Below, in pieces: positions 25,365 through 33,659 of a stretch of DNA of 64,000 nucleotides. Within the stretch, counting starts at the first letter, position 1; each line of letters starts with the position of its first letter. The notes under the pieces were generated by a model. That model ran no database searches. It had not been told where the DNA came from and saw nothing but the letters and a program-made list of their open reading frames with translations. Source of the DNA: an uncultured Clostridia bacterium. Lineage in GTDB: Bacteria; Bacillota; Clostridia; Oscillospirales; Acutalibacteraceae. Both the position numbers and the translations under genes were made by a program. The stretch spans positions 115,149 through 179,148 of the forward strand of contig CALWIO010000002.1 of NCBI GenBank assembly GCA_944380765.1, in the 5' to 3' direction.

Positions 25365-26414
25365 GTGAGAGGAATGAAAATCGGAATCGATTTCGGTTCT
25401 TCTTCATTAAAAATATGTACTGAAAGCAAGGGCGTTGTGGTTGACGAGCCTTCTGTCGCCGCGGTTGAAAGGGACTCGCGCGAGCCAATCGCGTTCGGTA
25501 ATGCGGCTGATGAGATTTTAGGCAGAACCTCTGACGATATTGAGCTTGTAAGCGTAATTCAGAACGGAGTAATTGCCGATTTTTCACTTGCCGAGCGTAT
25601 GCTTCGCTATTATTTGCAGCGCGTCTGCGGAAACAGGATATATAAGCCGAACATAATTATTGCTGTTTCTACTGACACTACAAGCCTTGAAAAAAAGATT
25701 TTTCTTGACGCTGTAACGCTTGCCGGCGCCGGCAGAGTCTGTATTGTTGACGGAATACTTGCCTCATCTTTCGGCTGTGATGTCGAAGCTGATAAGCTCG
25801 GCGGAAGAATGACCCTTGATATAGGTCATCAGCTTACGGAGTTTGCCGTTGTTTCAATGGGCTGTATAGCGGCGTGCGGAGCCGTAAGGCGCGGAAGCGG
25901 TGAAATTGACAGCGCGCTTGTCCGTCATTTAAAAAGAGACCGTGACATTGTAATCGGCCCGCATACCGCCCGTGAAATCAAGTATAAAATAACCTCGGCT
26001 GTAAAAAGAGAGGCGGAAACCGCGCTTATGCTTTCCGGCAAGAGCAATCTTGACGAAATGCCGATTTCCTTTGATGTCACTTCAAAGGAAATCTATCCCT
26101 TTGTTGACGAACAGCTTACTTCGCTGATACAGAGCATACATGATGAAATGCGCAAAATACCGCCGGAGCTTCTCGCTGACGCCGCTGACCACGGAATAAA
26201 CCTGTGCGGAGGCGGAGCGCTGATTTTCGATTTAGCGCAGAGAATAGAAAAAGAACTTGGAATAAGATGCAGAATTGCCGAAAATCCCCGTCTTACAAAA
26301 GTAAACGGATTGTGCGCCATGATGAAAAATAAAGAACTGCTTGAAAGAAACGGTTATAGGTTTATCTTTAAAGACGAAATACGAGACCGCTTAAAAAGAG
26401 TTGACAGAATATAA
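25365..26414 (+). CDS. Divergent MreB-like actin-fold protein
   Basis: Actin-superfamily protein of 349 aa related to MreB. It keeps the phosphate-1 loop (IGIDFGSSSLKI), NGVIADFSLAERMLRYYL as in MreB, and the adenosine loop INLCGGGALIF. The phosphate-2 motif, DIGGGTTE in MreB, reads DIGHQLTE (152-159). The usual IEEPMAAAIG segment reads VDGILASSFG, losing the acidic pair needed for hydrolysis. It may therefore bind or hydrolyse nucleotide poorly. The GTG at 25365 follows GGGAG by 8 bases, and ATG 25374 is the alternative. It is co-transcribed with typA; no mreC or mreD is adjacent. Confidence 0.85.
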   Translation: MRGMKIGIDFGSSSLKICTESKGVVVDEPSVAAVERDSREPIAFGNAADEILGRTSDDIELVSVIQNGVIADFSLAERMLRYYLQRVCGNRIYKPNIIIAVSTDTTSLEKKIFLDAVTLAGAGRVCIVDGILASSFGCDVEADKLGGRMTLDIGHQLTEFAVVSMGCIAACGAVRRGSGEIDSALVRHLKRDRDIVIGPHTAREIKYKITSAVKREAETALMLSGKSNLDEMPISFDVTSKEIYPFVDEQLTSLIQSIHDEMRKIPPELLADAADHGINLCGGGALIFDLAQRIEKELGIRCRIAENPRLTKVNGLCAMMKNKELLERNGYRFIFKDEIRDRLKRVDRI

Positions 26415-26440
26415 AAAAGACCGCCTTCGGGCGGCCTTTT
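26413..26440. terminator. Bidirectional intrinsic terminator with UUCG tetraloop
   Basis: CCGCC (26421-26425), loop TTCG and GGCGG (26430-26434), with an A-run before and a T-run after. It ends the MreB-like gene on plus and ldh on minus. Confidence 0.9.
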
Positions 26441-26444
26441 AATT

Positions 26445-27398
26445 TTAGAAACCGATTTCTTCTGCAGTTTGCTTTAAGAAATTACAGGATTTAATAAATT
26501 TTTGTTTTTCTTCCTCGGTAAGGTCAAGAATAATTAAATCCTCAACGCCGCTGCGGCCTATAATCGCCGGCAGTCCCGAATACACGCCCTTGATTCCGTA
26601 AGCTCCGTTTTGCATTACGGAAACCGTGAGCGCGCTTTTTTCATCACCGAAAATAGCTCGGACTATCCTGACAAGAGCCATTCCTATTCCGTAGTAGGTT
26701 GCCGATTTTGCTTTGATTATCTCCTGGGCCGCGCCTGTGACATCACGGCTGATTTTATCCAGATCTTCTCTGTTAAATCTGCCCTTTGACTTGTCTATAA
26801 TGTCAAATATACTCTTTGTGGTTACATAAGCCTGCGACCACGGCACAATCTCGCTGTCGCCGTGCTCGCCGATTACATAGGCGTGAACATTTCTCGGGTC
26901 AATAGAAAAATAACTGCCGAGCAGATACCTGAGCCTTGCGGTATCAAGAGTTGTTCCGCTGCCTATAACCTTGCTGCTGTCAAATCCCGAGAGTTCCTTT
27001 GTAATTTTTGTCATAATGTCAACAGGGTTTGTCGCAACAAGGAATATGCCGTCAAAACCGCTGTCGACAATAGGCTCGATAATTGACTTGAAAACAGACA
27101 AGTTGCGGTTTAAAAGAGAAATTCTGTCCTCTCCGGGCTTTTGATTTACGCCGGCAGCGATTACAACAACATCTGCGTCGGCGCAGTCGCTGTACTCGCC
27201 GTCATAAATCAGCATATTTCTTTTCGCGAAAGGCAGACCGTGATTGAGGTCCATGGCTTCACCCTTAGCCTTGGCTTTATTGACATCTATCAAAACAAGC
27301 TGGTCGCACTCTCCGCTGTTTAAAAGAGCGTACGCGAAACTCATTCCTACAAAGCCGGTGCCTACGAGCGCCACTTTTTTTAAATCGTTTTTTTTCAT
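26445..27398 (-). CDS. ldh: L-lactate dehydrogenase
   Basis: Reduces pyruvate to L-lactate while oxidising NADH; 317 aa. The Rossmann motif VGTGFVGMSFAYAL, the substrate-loop GVNQKPGEDR (Gln and Arg of LDH rather than Arg of malate dehydrogenase), the catalytic Asp-Arg in DTARLRYLLG, and the catalytic His in IGEHGDSE are all visible. ATG 27398 follows AGGTGAT; GTG 27407 lies in that site. It is transcribed 9 bases after asnB with no terminator between, so it depends at least partly on the asnB promoter. Confidence 0.95.
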   Translation of the reverse strand: MKKNDLKKVALVGTGFVGMSFAYALLNSGECDQLVLIDVNKAKAKGEAMDLNHGLPFAKRNMLIYDGEYSDCADADVVVIAAGVNQKPGEDRISLLNRNLSVFKSIIEPIVDSGFDGIFLVATNPVDIMTKITKELSGFDSSKVIGSGTTLDTARLRYLLGSYFSIDPRNVHAYVIGEHGDSEIVPWSQAYVTTKSIFDIIDKSKGRFNREDLDKISRDVTGAAQEIIKAKSATYYGIGMALVRIVRAIFGDEKSALTVSVMQNGAYGIKGVYSGLPAIIGRSGVEDLIILDLTEEEKQKFIKSCNFLKQTAEEIGF

Positions 27399-27407
27399 TT
27401 TTATCAC

Positions 27408-29237
27408 CTATTTTATAATAATTTTGTACTTCCTGAGCCAGTAAGCAATCTGAACAAAATACGCTATTGTCTGCGGCGTTGTCATAAGCTGACCGTACCA
27501 CGGCTCGCTGTTATGTGCCGTCAATAGTTTTTCCAAAGCGTCCTTTTTTATAAACGCGAACAGCGGAGAAGAGCTGTCTGCCAAAACTTCTTTGAGCATA
27601 TCCGAAACATACCGCAAATACAAAGGATTGTGCGTTTTTGGATAAGGACTCTTTTTGCGCCAGAGAACCTCATCGGGCAGCCAGCCTTTTGAAGCCTCTC
27701 TTAGAAGTCCTTTTTCATAGGATTTATAGTCTTTATACTCCCACGGTACTGAATAGAGATATTCGGCAATACGGTAGTCGCAGAAAGGTACTCTGACTTC
27801 CAGCGCCGAGTACATGCTCATTCTGTCTTTTCTGTCAAGAAGCGTCTGCATAAACCACTCAACATTTAATTTCATCATCTCTTTCATTCTTGATTCAAGA
27901 GGGGATATACCTTCCGCTTTTGATGTGTTAATAAGAGTGTTTTTATATCGGGAATAAACATATTCGGACGCTTCGGGCAGTTTGATATCGTCCTTTACAA
28001 AAGACTTTCTGTAAGCGGTTGACTGCGCCCACGGAAATCCGTTAATCATTCTGATTTCCTTGTCCCGGTACCACGGATAGCCGCCGAAAATCTCGTCGGC
28101 ACATTCGCCGGAAAGAGCAACCGTACAGTGCTTTTTTATTTCCTTGCAGAAAAGCAGAAGCGAGGAGTCCACATCGGCCATACCCGGCAAATCCCTTGCG
28201 TCAACCGCCTCCAACAGGGCGTTTGCCAAGTCGCGGTTGTTGACGGTTATCAAATGATGTTCACAGTTCAGATAATCCGCCATTATTTTTATATACTCGG
28301 TGTCGCTGTTAGGCTGAAATTTGCTCTTCTGAAAATATTTGTCATTGTCAGTATATGTCACCGAAAAGGTTTTAAACGTCTGCGAGCGTTCTTTGAAATA
28401 TGAATTGGCTATTGAGGAAATTATGCTCGAATCAAGACCGCCCGACAAGAAAGTGCCTACCGGTACATCGGATACGAGCTGTCTTGTTATCGCGTCTTTT
28501 ACAAGAAACCGCACCTTTTCAACCGTCTCTTCAAAAGAATCATTATGCTCACGGTCTTTCAAAGTCCAGTATTTGTATGTTTTAATACCGTTTTTTGAAT
28601 AATAGCCGCAGCATGCCGGTTTTACTTCGCTGATACCTTTAAAAACTCCGCAGCCGGGCGTTCTGCCGGGACCTATGAACATTATTTCGGCTATTGACTG
28701 CTCGTCAATTACCGGTTCTGTACAGCTGTGCGCGAGCAGCGCCTTGATTTCTGAGCCGAATATAAAAGTATCACCGATTACGGTGTAAAACAGCGGTTTT
28801 ACCCCCATGCGGTCGCGGGCGAAAAACAGCTTTTTTTCATTTTCGTCCCAAACGCAGAAAGCAAAAATTCCGTTAAGCTTTTCCACGCACTTATCTTTCC
28901 ACAAAATATATGATTTTAACACAACCTCGGTGTCGGAATGTCCTTCAAACTTAAATCCGTTCATGGTAAGTTCTTTTCTTACCTCATCAGTGTTGTATAT
29001 TTCTCCGTTATATACTATCGTGTATTTGTTCTGACCGGCTTCAGCGCTCATGGGCTGCTTTCCGTTTTCGATGTCAATTACGCAAAGACGAGAATGAACC
29101 AACGCGGCGTTTTCGGTTATAAAAATACCGTTCTGGTCGGGCCCGCGGGGTGTCAGAACTTTCTGCATTCTTAAAAAAGAGTCCTTGTTTTTTGACACAG
29201 CGTGAGAATATGATACTTCTCCTGCAATACCGCACAT
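27408..29237 (-). CDS. asnB: Glutamine-hydrolysing asparagine synthetase B
   Basis: Makes asparagine from aspartate, ATP and glutamine; 609 aa. The mature N-terminus is MCGIAG, so Cys2 is the glutaminase nucleophile, followed by RGPDQNG. The synthetase domain has the PP-loop SGGLDSS and ALSGECADEIFGGYPWY. I start at ATG 29237 behind TGAGGTGA; the frame extends to 29285 but would bury Cys2. The gene lies head-to-head with a GH28 gene and is followed by ldh after 9 bases. Confidence 0.95.
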   Translation of the reverse strand: MCGIAGEVSYSHAVSKNKDSFLRMQKVLTPRGPDQNGIFITENAALVHSRLCVIDIENGKQPMSAEAGQNKYTIVYNGEIYNTDEVRKELTMNGFKFEGHSDTEVVLKSYILWKDKCVEKLNGIFAFCVWDENEKKLFFARDRMGVKPLFYTVIGDTFIFGSEIKALLAHSCTEPVIDEQSIAEIMFIGPGRTPGCGVFKGISEVKPACCGYYSKNGIKTYKYWTLKDREHNDSFEETVEKVRFLVKDAITRQLVSDVPVGTFLSGGLDSSIISSIANSYFKERSQTFKTFSVTYTDNDKYFQKSKFQPNSDTEYIKIMADYLNCEHHLITVNNRDLANALLEAVDARDLPGMADVDSSLLLFCKEIKKHCTVALSGECADEIFGGYPWYRDKEIRMINGFPWAQSTAYRKSFVKDDIKLPEASEYVYSRYKNTLINTSKAEGISPLESRMKEMMKLNVEWFMQTLLDRKDRMSMYSALEVRVPFCDYRIAEYLYSVPWEYKDYKSYEKGLLREASKGWLPDEVLWRKKSPYPKTHNPLYLRYVSDMLKEVLADSSSPLFAFIKKDALEKLLTAHNSEPWYGQLMTTPQTIAYFVQIAYWLRKYKIIIK

Positions 29238-29256
29238 TACAATCACCTCAAAATAA

Positions 29257-29278
29257 GTTTCATAATATGATATGAAAC
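29257..29278. promoter_or_regulatory. Perfect palindrome in the asnB / GH28 intergenic region
   Basis: GTTTCATA (29257-29264) and TATGAAAC (29271-29278) form perfect 8-base arms around a 6-base centre. It lies 20 bases upstream of asnB, between two divergent genes, in the position expected of an operator. I do not recognise the regulator. Confidence 0.45.
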
Positions 29279-29350
29279 ACAGCAAAAAAAATTCCGCGGC
29301 GGTATTTTAATTTCAAATTTATTATGATATTATTTAAAAGGGTGATAGTT

Positions 29351-30877
29351 GTGTCAAGGCTTGTCAATACGTTCGGTTCATGGTTTCCTTTTCTTCAAAA
29401 GGACTTTAAAATATATTCGGGAGATGTTTTTCCCCAAATTTACGATGGAGATTTTTATAAAAATCTCCCGTTTGATAATTACATTAACAAACACGCTTCT
29501 TCACCGAAAGAAAATGTATATTATATAAGGGATTTCGGCGCTGTGCCCAATAATACCGAAGTCAATAATGCCGGCTGCATAAACGAGGCTGTCAATTTCT
29601 GCTCTCAGTCGGGAGGGGGAGTAGTGATAGTTGACGGCGGCAGCTTTACTACCGGTACGGTTTTCCTTAAAAGTAATGTTCTGCTCTATATTGCCGAAAA
29701 CTCCGCTATTTGCGCTTCAAGAAACCCGAACGATTTTAATTCGGAATTTTTTGACGGCAGTAAAAGGGAAGATTTTATACCCAACGCGCTGATTTATGCG
29801 GAGGAGTGTACTAATGTTGCCGTTACCGGTCCGGGAAAAATTTGCGGTGAGGGTAACTTTTACTCAATGGCGCCCGGTAAACCGCCAAAAACCGTTCCCT
29901 ATAAAAAAGCTCTTGATGTATGGGATATGCGTCAGGAATACCGGCGCAGAATAAGATTTGCGCACAAAAGCAAGTACGGCTTTTTGGTGCATTTCAGAAA
30001 TTGCAGTCAGGTCAGAGTTCATAATTTAATTTTGGAGAACTCCTCTTTCTGGACTCTTAATATTAACTCCTGCAACGGCGTTCACATTTCCAACACCGTC
30101 ATTAACAACAACCGCCATATCGCCAATACCGACGGCATAGACATCTGCGGCTCGTCAAATGTCACGGTTGAAAAATGCTTTATTTCCACCGCCGACGACG
30201 GCATTGTAATTAAAAACAGTCTTGACATCGGCTGTAAAAAGCCCATGAGTAATATATATATCCATGACTGTGAAGTGATTTCCTGTACCAATTCTTTTAA
30301 AATCGGAACGGAAACTTCTCTTGATATAAGCGATATTACAGTTGAAAACTGTAAATTTATTTTACCGGATATTTACCCGGCGGGCGCTTCGGCGATAGCG
30401 GTTGAATCCTGTGACGGCGCAAAGGTTGAGAACATAAGCGTTTCTGATATTCTTATTGACTCCATGGCCTGCCCGCTGTTTATAAGGCTTAATAACAGAA
30501 ACCGCGACAACAAGCCCCGTTTTGACGGCAGGGGAATCGTGGAAAATATTAAAATTAAAAATATAACAGCTAAAAACATAGAAATCCCGGTAATAATTTC
30601 GGGAATACCCAATCAAAGGATAAAGGGCGTTGAAATTGAGAATTTCAGCGCTGAATACGCAGAAGGAAAGGATTATTACGATTTTCGCTTTAAAGTTCCC
30701 GAACAGGAAGAAGAATACCCCGAATCGAACAGATTCAGAAATCTGAACGCCTACGGGGTATATATCCGCCATGCGGAAAATATTTCGGCTTCAAATTTCC
30801 GCGTAATTCCCAGAAAGAGTACCCGCAGAAAATTTAAAATCGCGAAAAATGACTGCGAAAATATAAATATAAAGTAA
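29351..30877 (+). CDS. Glycoside hydrolase family 28 (polygalacturonase-like) protein
   Basis: A right-handed parallel beta-helix protein of 508 aa resembling GH28 pectin-degrading enzymes. An N-terminal part leads into YYIRDFGAVPNNTEVNNAG, the usual GH28 entry. The acidic catalytic motifs NTDGIDICGS and STADDGIVIKN are present. The usual GHG motif is not seen; the corresponding place reads CTNSFKIGTET. No signal peptide is visible, so it probably acts inside the cell on oligogalacturonides or another uronic-acid glycoside. GTG at 29351 follows AAGGGTGAT. Its stop lies 2 bases from the convergent trmO stop. Confidence 0.83.
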   Translation: MSRLVNTFGSWFPFLQKDFKIYSGDVFPQIYDGDFYKNLPFDNYINKHASSPKENVYYIRDFGAVPNNTEVNNAGCINEAVNFCSQSGGGVVIVDGGSFTTGTVFLKSNVLLYIAENSAICASRNPNDFNSEFFDGSKREDFIPNALIYAEECTNVAVTGPGKICGEGNFYSMAPGKPPKTVPYKKALDVWDMRQEYRRRIRFAHKSKYGFLVHFRNCSQVRVHNLILENSSFWTLNINSCNGVHISNTVINNNRHIANTDGIDICGSSNVTVEKCFISTADDGIVIKNSLDIGCKKPMSNIYIHDCEVISCTNSFKIGTETSLDISDITVENCKFILPDIYPAGASAIAVESCDGAKVENISVSDILIDSMACPLFIRLNNRNRDNKPRFDGRGIVENIKIKNITAKNIEIPVIISGIPNQRIKGVEIENFSAEYAEGKDYYDFRFKVPEQEEEYPESNRFRNLNAYGVYIRHAENISASNFRVIPRKSTRRKFKIAKNDCENINIK

Positions 30878-30879
30878 AA

Positions 30880-31566
30880 TCAGGATATATTAACTATTGT
30901 CAAAATATTGCCGGAAACTTTAAAGCTGACCTGACAGCCGCCGTAAGCCATAGTGTAAACCCTGTTTTCATCGTTTTGATATGAAGGTCTCGGGTCGTGC
31001 GACAAAGTTTCTTTAAGACCTTTAAATTTATCTGACGGCAGCTTATCTTCAATACCCGCGGCACATTCTACTTTAAGAGCTCCTTTTGTTGATTGCAGGG
31101 AATACCCTCCGAGAGCTTCGGGATGTGAGTCGCTGTAAGGAAGATAAGGCTTAATATCAAGAATCGGCGTACCGTTCATTAAATCCGCGCCTGACACAAA
31201 AATCACCGGTCCGTCAGCTCGTTCACAATCAATTTTAATAATTTTGACTGATGAAATTCCGATAGGATTCGGTCTGAAAGGCGAACGGCTCGCGAACACG
31301 CCGATATGCTCATTTCCTCCGAGTTTCGGCGGTCTTACGGTAGCGTTGATACTTTCGCCTGGGCTTTCAGAAAATACCCACACAAGCCACAGGTGCGAAA
31401 ACTTTTCTATTCCTCTTATATAGTCGGGATTTCGGAAATTTTCCTTAAAAACTATTTCGGAAACACAGCTTTCCGCAAGGCCGCTTTGACGGGGTATTCC
31501 GAATTTTTCCGTGTAATCGTTGCGGATTACCGCTACCTCTTTAAACTCAAATTTTTTACGGTTCAT
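30880..31566 (-). CDS. trmO: tRNA (N6-threonylcarbamoyladenosine37-N6)-methyltransferase TrmO
   Basis: TrmO/TsaA (YaeB) family protein of 228 aa that methylates t6A37 of threonine tRNA using SAM. The characteristic segments are KFGIPRQSGL, FSHLWLVWVFSE, RPPKLGGNEHIGVFASRSPFRPNPIG (which starts the SAM-binding core) and LDIKPYLPYSDSH. ATG 31566 follows AGAGGA; the frame extends upstream without a signal. It is a single gene with its own promoter, convergent with the GH28 gene and without a visible terminator between them. Confidence 0.92.
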   Translation of the reverse strand: MNRKKFEFKEVAVIRNDYTEKFGIPRQSGLAESCVSEIVFKENFRNPDYIRGIEKFSHLWLVWVFSESPGESINATVRPPKLGGNEHIGVFASRSPFRPNPIGISSVKIIKIDCERADGPVIFVSGADLMNGTPILDIKPYLPYSDSHPEALGGYSLQSTKGALKVECAAGIEDKLPSDKFKGLKETLSHDPRPSYQNDENRVYTMAYGGCQVSFKVSGNILTIVNIS

Positions 31567-31595
31567 TTTTATTCCTCTTTTGCTGTTTCGCTTAC

Positions 31596-31624
31596 AATAT
31601 ATCACAAAATTAAAAAAATTCCAA
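31596..31624 (-). promoter_or_regulatory. Promoter of trmO
   Basis: Minus-strand TTGGAA (plus-strand 31619-31624), a 17-base spacer and TATATT (31596-31601) preceded by TG, an extended -10. Confidence 0.55.
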
Positions 31625-31641
31625 ATTATTGAATTTTTATG

Positions 31642-31669
31642 TTAAAATTTTGATTTTTTGTGGTATAAT
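31642..31669 (+). promoter_or_regulatory. Promoter of the classical rubrerythrin gene
   Basis: An extended -10 TGGTATAAT (TATAAT at 31664-31669) with a weak TTAAAA (31642-31647) 16 bases upstream. Confidence 0.6.
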
Positions 31670-31694
31670 AATCAAGCCAAAACCGTTGCAACTA

Positions 31695-31711
31695 ACCCGT
31701 ATTTCACGGGT
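31695..31711 (+). promoter_or_regulatory. Small hairpin in the rubrerythrin leader
   Basis: ACCCGT (31695-31700) and ACGGGT (31706-31711) around ATTTC form a perfect 6-base stem between the promoter and the ribosome-binding site. It could be a repressor site or an mRNA-stabilising 5' hairpin. It does not resemble a PerR box. Confidence 0.35.
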
Positions 31712-31732
31712 AAATATAAAGGAGTGTTAACT

Positions 31733-32272
31733 ATGGAATTAAAAGGTTCAAAAACGGAAGCAAACCTTATGACTGCTTTCGCGGGGGAATCACAGGCAAG
31801 AAACAAGTACACCTACTACGCTTCAAAAGCTAAAAAAGAAGGCTATGTTCAGATAGCTCAGCTTTTTGAGGAAACAGCCAACAACGAAAAGGAGCACGCA
31901 AAAATCTGGTTTAAGCTGCTTCATGACGGCGCTGTGCCCGAAACAGCCGAAAACTTAAAAGACGCTGCCGCCGGAGAGAATTATGAGTGGACTGAAATGT
32001 ACGCTCAGTTTGCGGCAGAAGCTAAGGCAGAGGGATTTGACAGCATTGCCGCTCTCTTTGAAATGGTTGCGAAAATAGAAAAAGAGCATGAAGAGCGCTA
32101 CAAAAAACTTCTTGCTAACCTTGAAAACGGACTTGTTTTCTCAAAAGACAACGACGCTGTGTGGATTTGCTCTAACTGCGGACATGTTCATGTAGGCAAG
32201 CAGGCGCCCGAGGTTTGCCCGGTATGCGCGCACCCGAAAGCCTATTTTATGCTGAAAGCTGAAAATTATTGA
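31733..32272 (+). CDS. rbr: Classical rubrerythrin
   Basis: Peroxide-reducing diiron protein of 179 aa. The ferritin-like domain comes first, with iron-ligand glutamates in [35 protein letters not shown] and [14 protein letters not shown] rubredoxin-like centre follows near the C-terminus ([10 protein letters not shown] ... [11 protein letters not shown]). The domain order is the opposite of the rubrerythrin at 9206. ATG 31733 follows AAAGGAG. It is a single gene between its own promoter and terminator. Confidence 0.96.
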   Translation: MELKGSKTEANLMTAFAGESQARNKYTYYASKAKKEGYVQIAQLFEETANNEKEHAKIWFKLLHDGAVPETAENLKDAAAGENYEWTEMYAQFAAEAKAEGFDSIAALFEMVAKIEKEHEERYKKLLANLENGLVFSKDNDAVWICSNCGHVHVGKQAPEVCPVCAHPKAYFMLKAENY

Positions 32273-32273
32273 T

Positions 32274-32304
32274 AAAAAAACGGAGCATTACGCTCCGTTT
32301 TTTT
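32274..32304 (+). terminator. Intrinsic terminator after rbr
   Basis: CGGAGC (32281-32286) and GCTCCG (32292-32297) around a 5-base loop, followed by seven T residues. Confidence 0.92.
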
Positions 32305-32328
32305 ACACTCTTGTCCTCTTATCGTTTA

Positions 32329-32357
32329 TTGACATATCGTTCAAATTTTGTTACTAT
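32329..32357 (+). promoter_or_regulatory. Promoter of the pyr operon
   Basis: A perfect TTGACA (32329-32334), a 17-base spacer and TACTAT (32352-32357), ending 30 bases before pyrC. That leaves too little leader for a PyrR attenuator, so control must act at the promoter or elsewhere. Confidence 0.7.
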
Positions 32358-32387
32358 ATTTAAAGATTAAATTTAATAGGTGATTAA

Positions 32388-33659
32388 ATGAAACAGCTTA
32401 TCCGCGGCGCTGAAATTTATACCGGTTCCGGTTTTAATAAAAAAGACATTTTGTTAGACAACGGAATAATTGCCGAAATTTCCGCGGGAATCAACCCCGA
32501 CTGTGCCGAAGCTGTTTATAATTTCCAAAATAGTTATGTCTTTCCCGGTTTTAAAGATGTCCATGTGCATCTTCGCGAACCGGGTTTTTCTTATAAAGAA
32601 ACGGTCAAAACAGGTACTTTGGCAGCCGCTGCAAGCGGTTATACCGCCCTCTGCGCCATGCCTAACCTTAACCCTGTGCCGGATTCGCTTCAAAATATTG
32701 CGGTTGAAGAGGATATAATCGACCGTGACGCGGCGGTCAGCGTTTATCCATACGCTTCTATAACAAAAGGCGAAAAAGGTGAAGAACTTTCCGATATGGA
32801 CTCTCTTGCCGACAGGTGTATTGCCTTTTCAGATGACGGCAGGGGAGTGCAAAACGGCGAAATTATGAAAGAAGCGATGACAAAAGCGAAATCGCTTTCA
32901 AAAATTATTGCCGCTCACTGTGAGGACAACAGCCTGCTTTTCGGCGGATATATAAATGACTGCGAATACGCCCGCGCTCACTCTCACAAAGGCATTTCTT
33001 CCGCAAGCGAATACAAACAGATTGAAAGGGATATAAACCTCGCGGCGGTTACAGGCTGTTCTTATCATGTTTGCCATATTTCCACAAAGGAGAGCGTCAC
33101 TCTTATACGAGAAGCCAAAAAAAGCGGAATTGACATAACCTGCGAAACCGCCCCTCACTATCTCACTTTGAGCGACTCGGACCTTATGGAGGACGCTCGT
33201 TTTAAAATGAATCCGCCGCTTAGAGGGTTAAAGGATAAAGAAGCTTTGCTCTGCGGACTTGCGGACGGAACGATTGATATGATTGCTACCGACCACGCCC
33301 CTCACAGTAAAGAGGAAAAGTCAAGAGGCTTAAAAGAAAGCCCGATGGGAATTACCGGCCTTGAAACAGCTTTCCCGGTTTTATATACAAGGCTTGTAAA
33401 AACAGAAATAATAACGCTTGAAAAGCTAATTGAACTTATGTCGGTAAATCCGGGCAGGCGTTTTAAAATTCCGGGCGAAATAGCTGTCGGAAAAACAGCG
33501 AACCTGACGGTTTTCGATTTAAGCGAAAAATTTACCGTTGACAGTAATAAATTTATTTCAATGGGAAAATGCACTCCCTTTGACGGTTGGGAAGTTTTCG
33601 GAAAATGTAAATTAACCGTATGTAACGGAAAAACAGTGTGGCAGGAGGGAATAAAATGA
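32388..33659 (+). CDS. pyrC: Dihydroorotase
   Basis: Zinc amidohydrolase of 423 aa that cyclises carbamoyl-aspartate to dihydroorotate, the third pyrimidine step. Metal ligands are in DVHVHLREPG, the HCED-type segment AAHCEDNSLL, CHISTKES, and IATDHAPHSKEEK (catalytic Asp). The length is that of the class I bacterial type. First gene of the pyr operon. It starts behind AGGTGAT, and its stop overlaps the pyrK start by 4 bases. Confidence 0.96.
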   Translation: MKQLIRGAEIYTGSGFNKKDILLDNGIIAEISAGINPDCAEAVYNFQNSYVFPGFKDVHVHLREPGFSYKETVKTGTLAAAASGYTALCAMPNLNPVPDSLQNIAVEEDIIDRDAAVSVYPYASITKGEKGEELSDMDSLADRCIAFSDDGRGVQNGEIMKEAMTKAKSLSKIIAAHCEDNSLLFGGYINDCEYARAHSHKGISSASEYKQIERDINLAAVTGCSYHVCHISTKESVTLIREAKKSGIDITCETAPHYLTLSDSDLMEDARFKMNPPLRGLKDKEALLCGLADGTIDMIATDHAPHSKEEKSRGLKESPMGITGLETAFPVLYTRLVKTEIITLEKLIELMSVNPGRRFKIPGEIAVGKTANLTVFDLSEKFTVDSNKFISMGKCTPFDGWEVFGKCKLTVCNGKTVWQEGIK

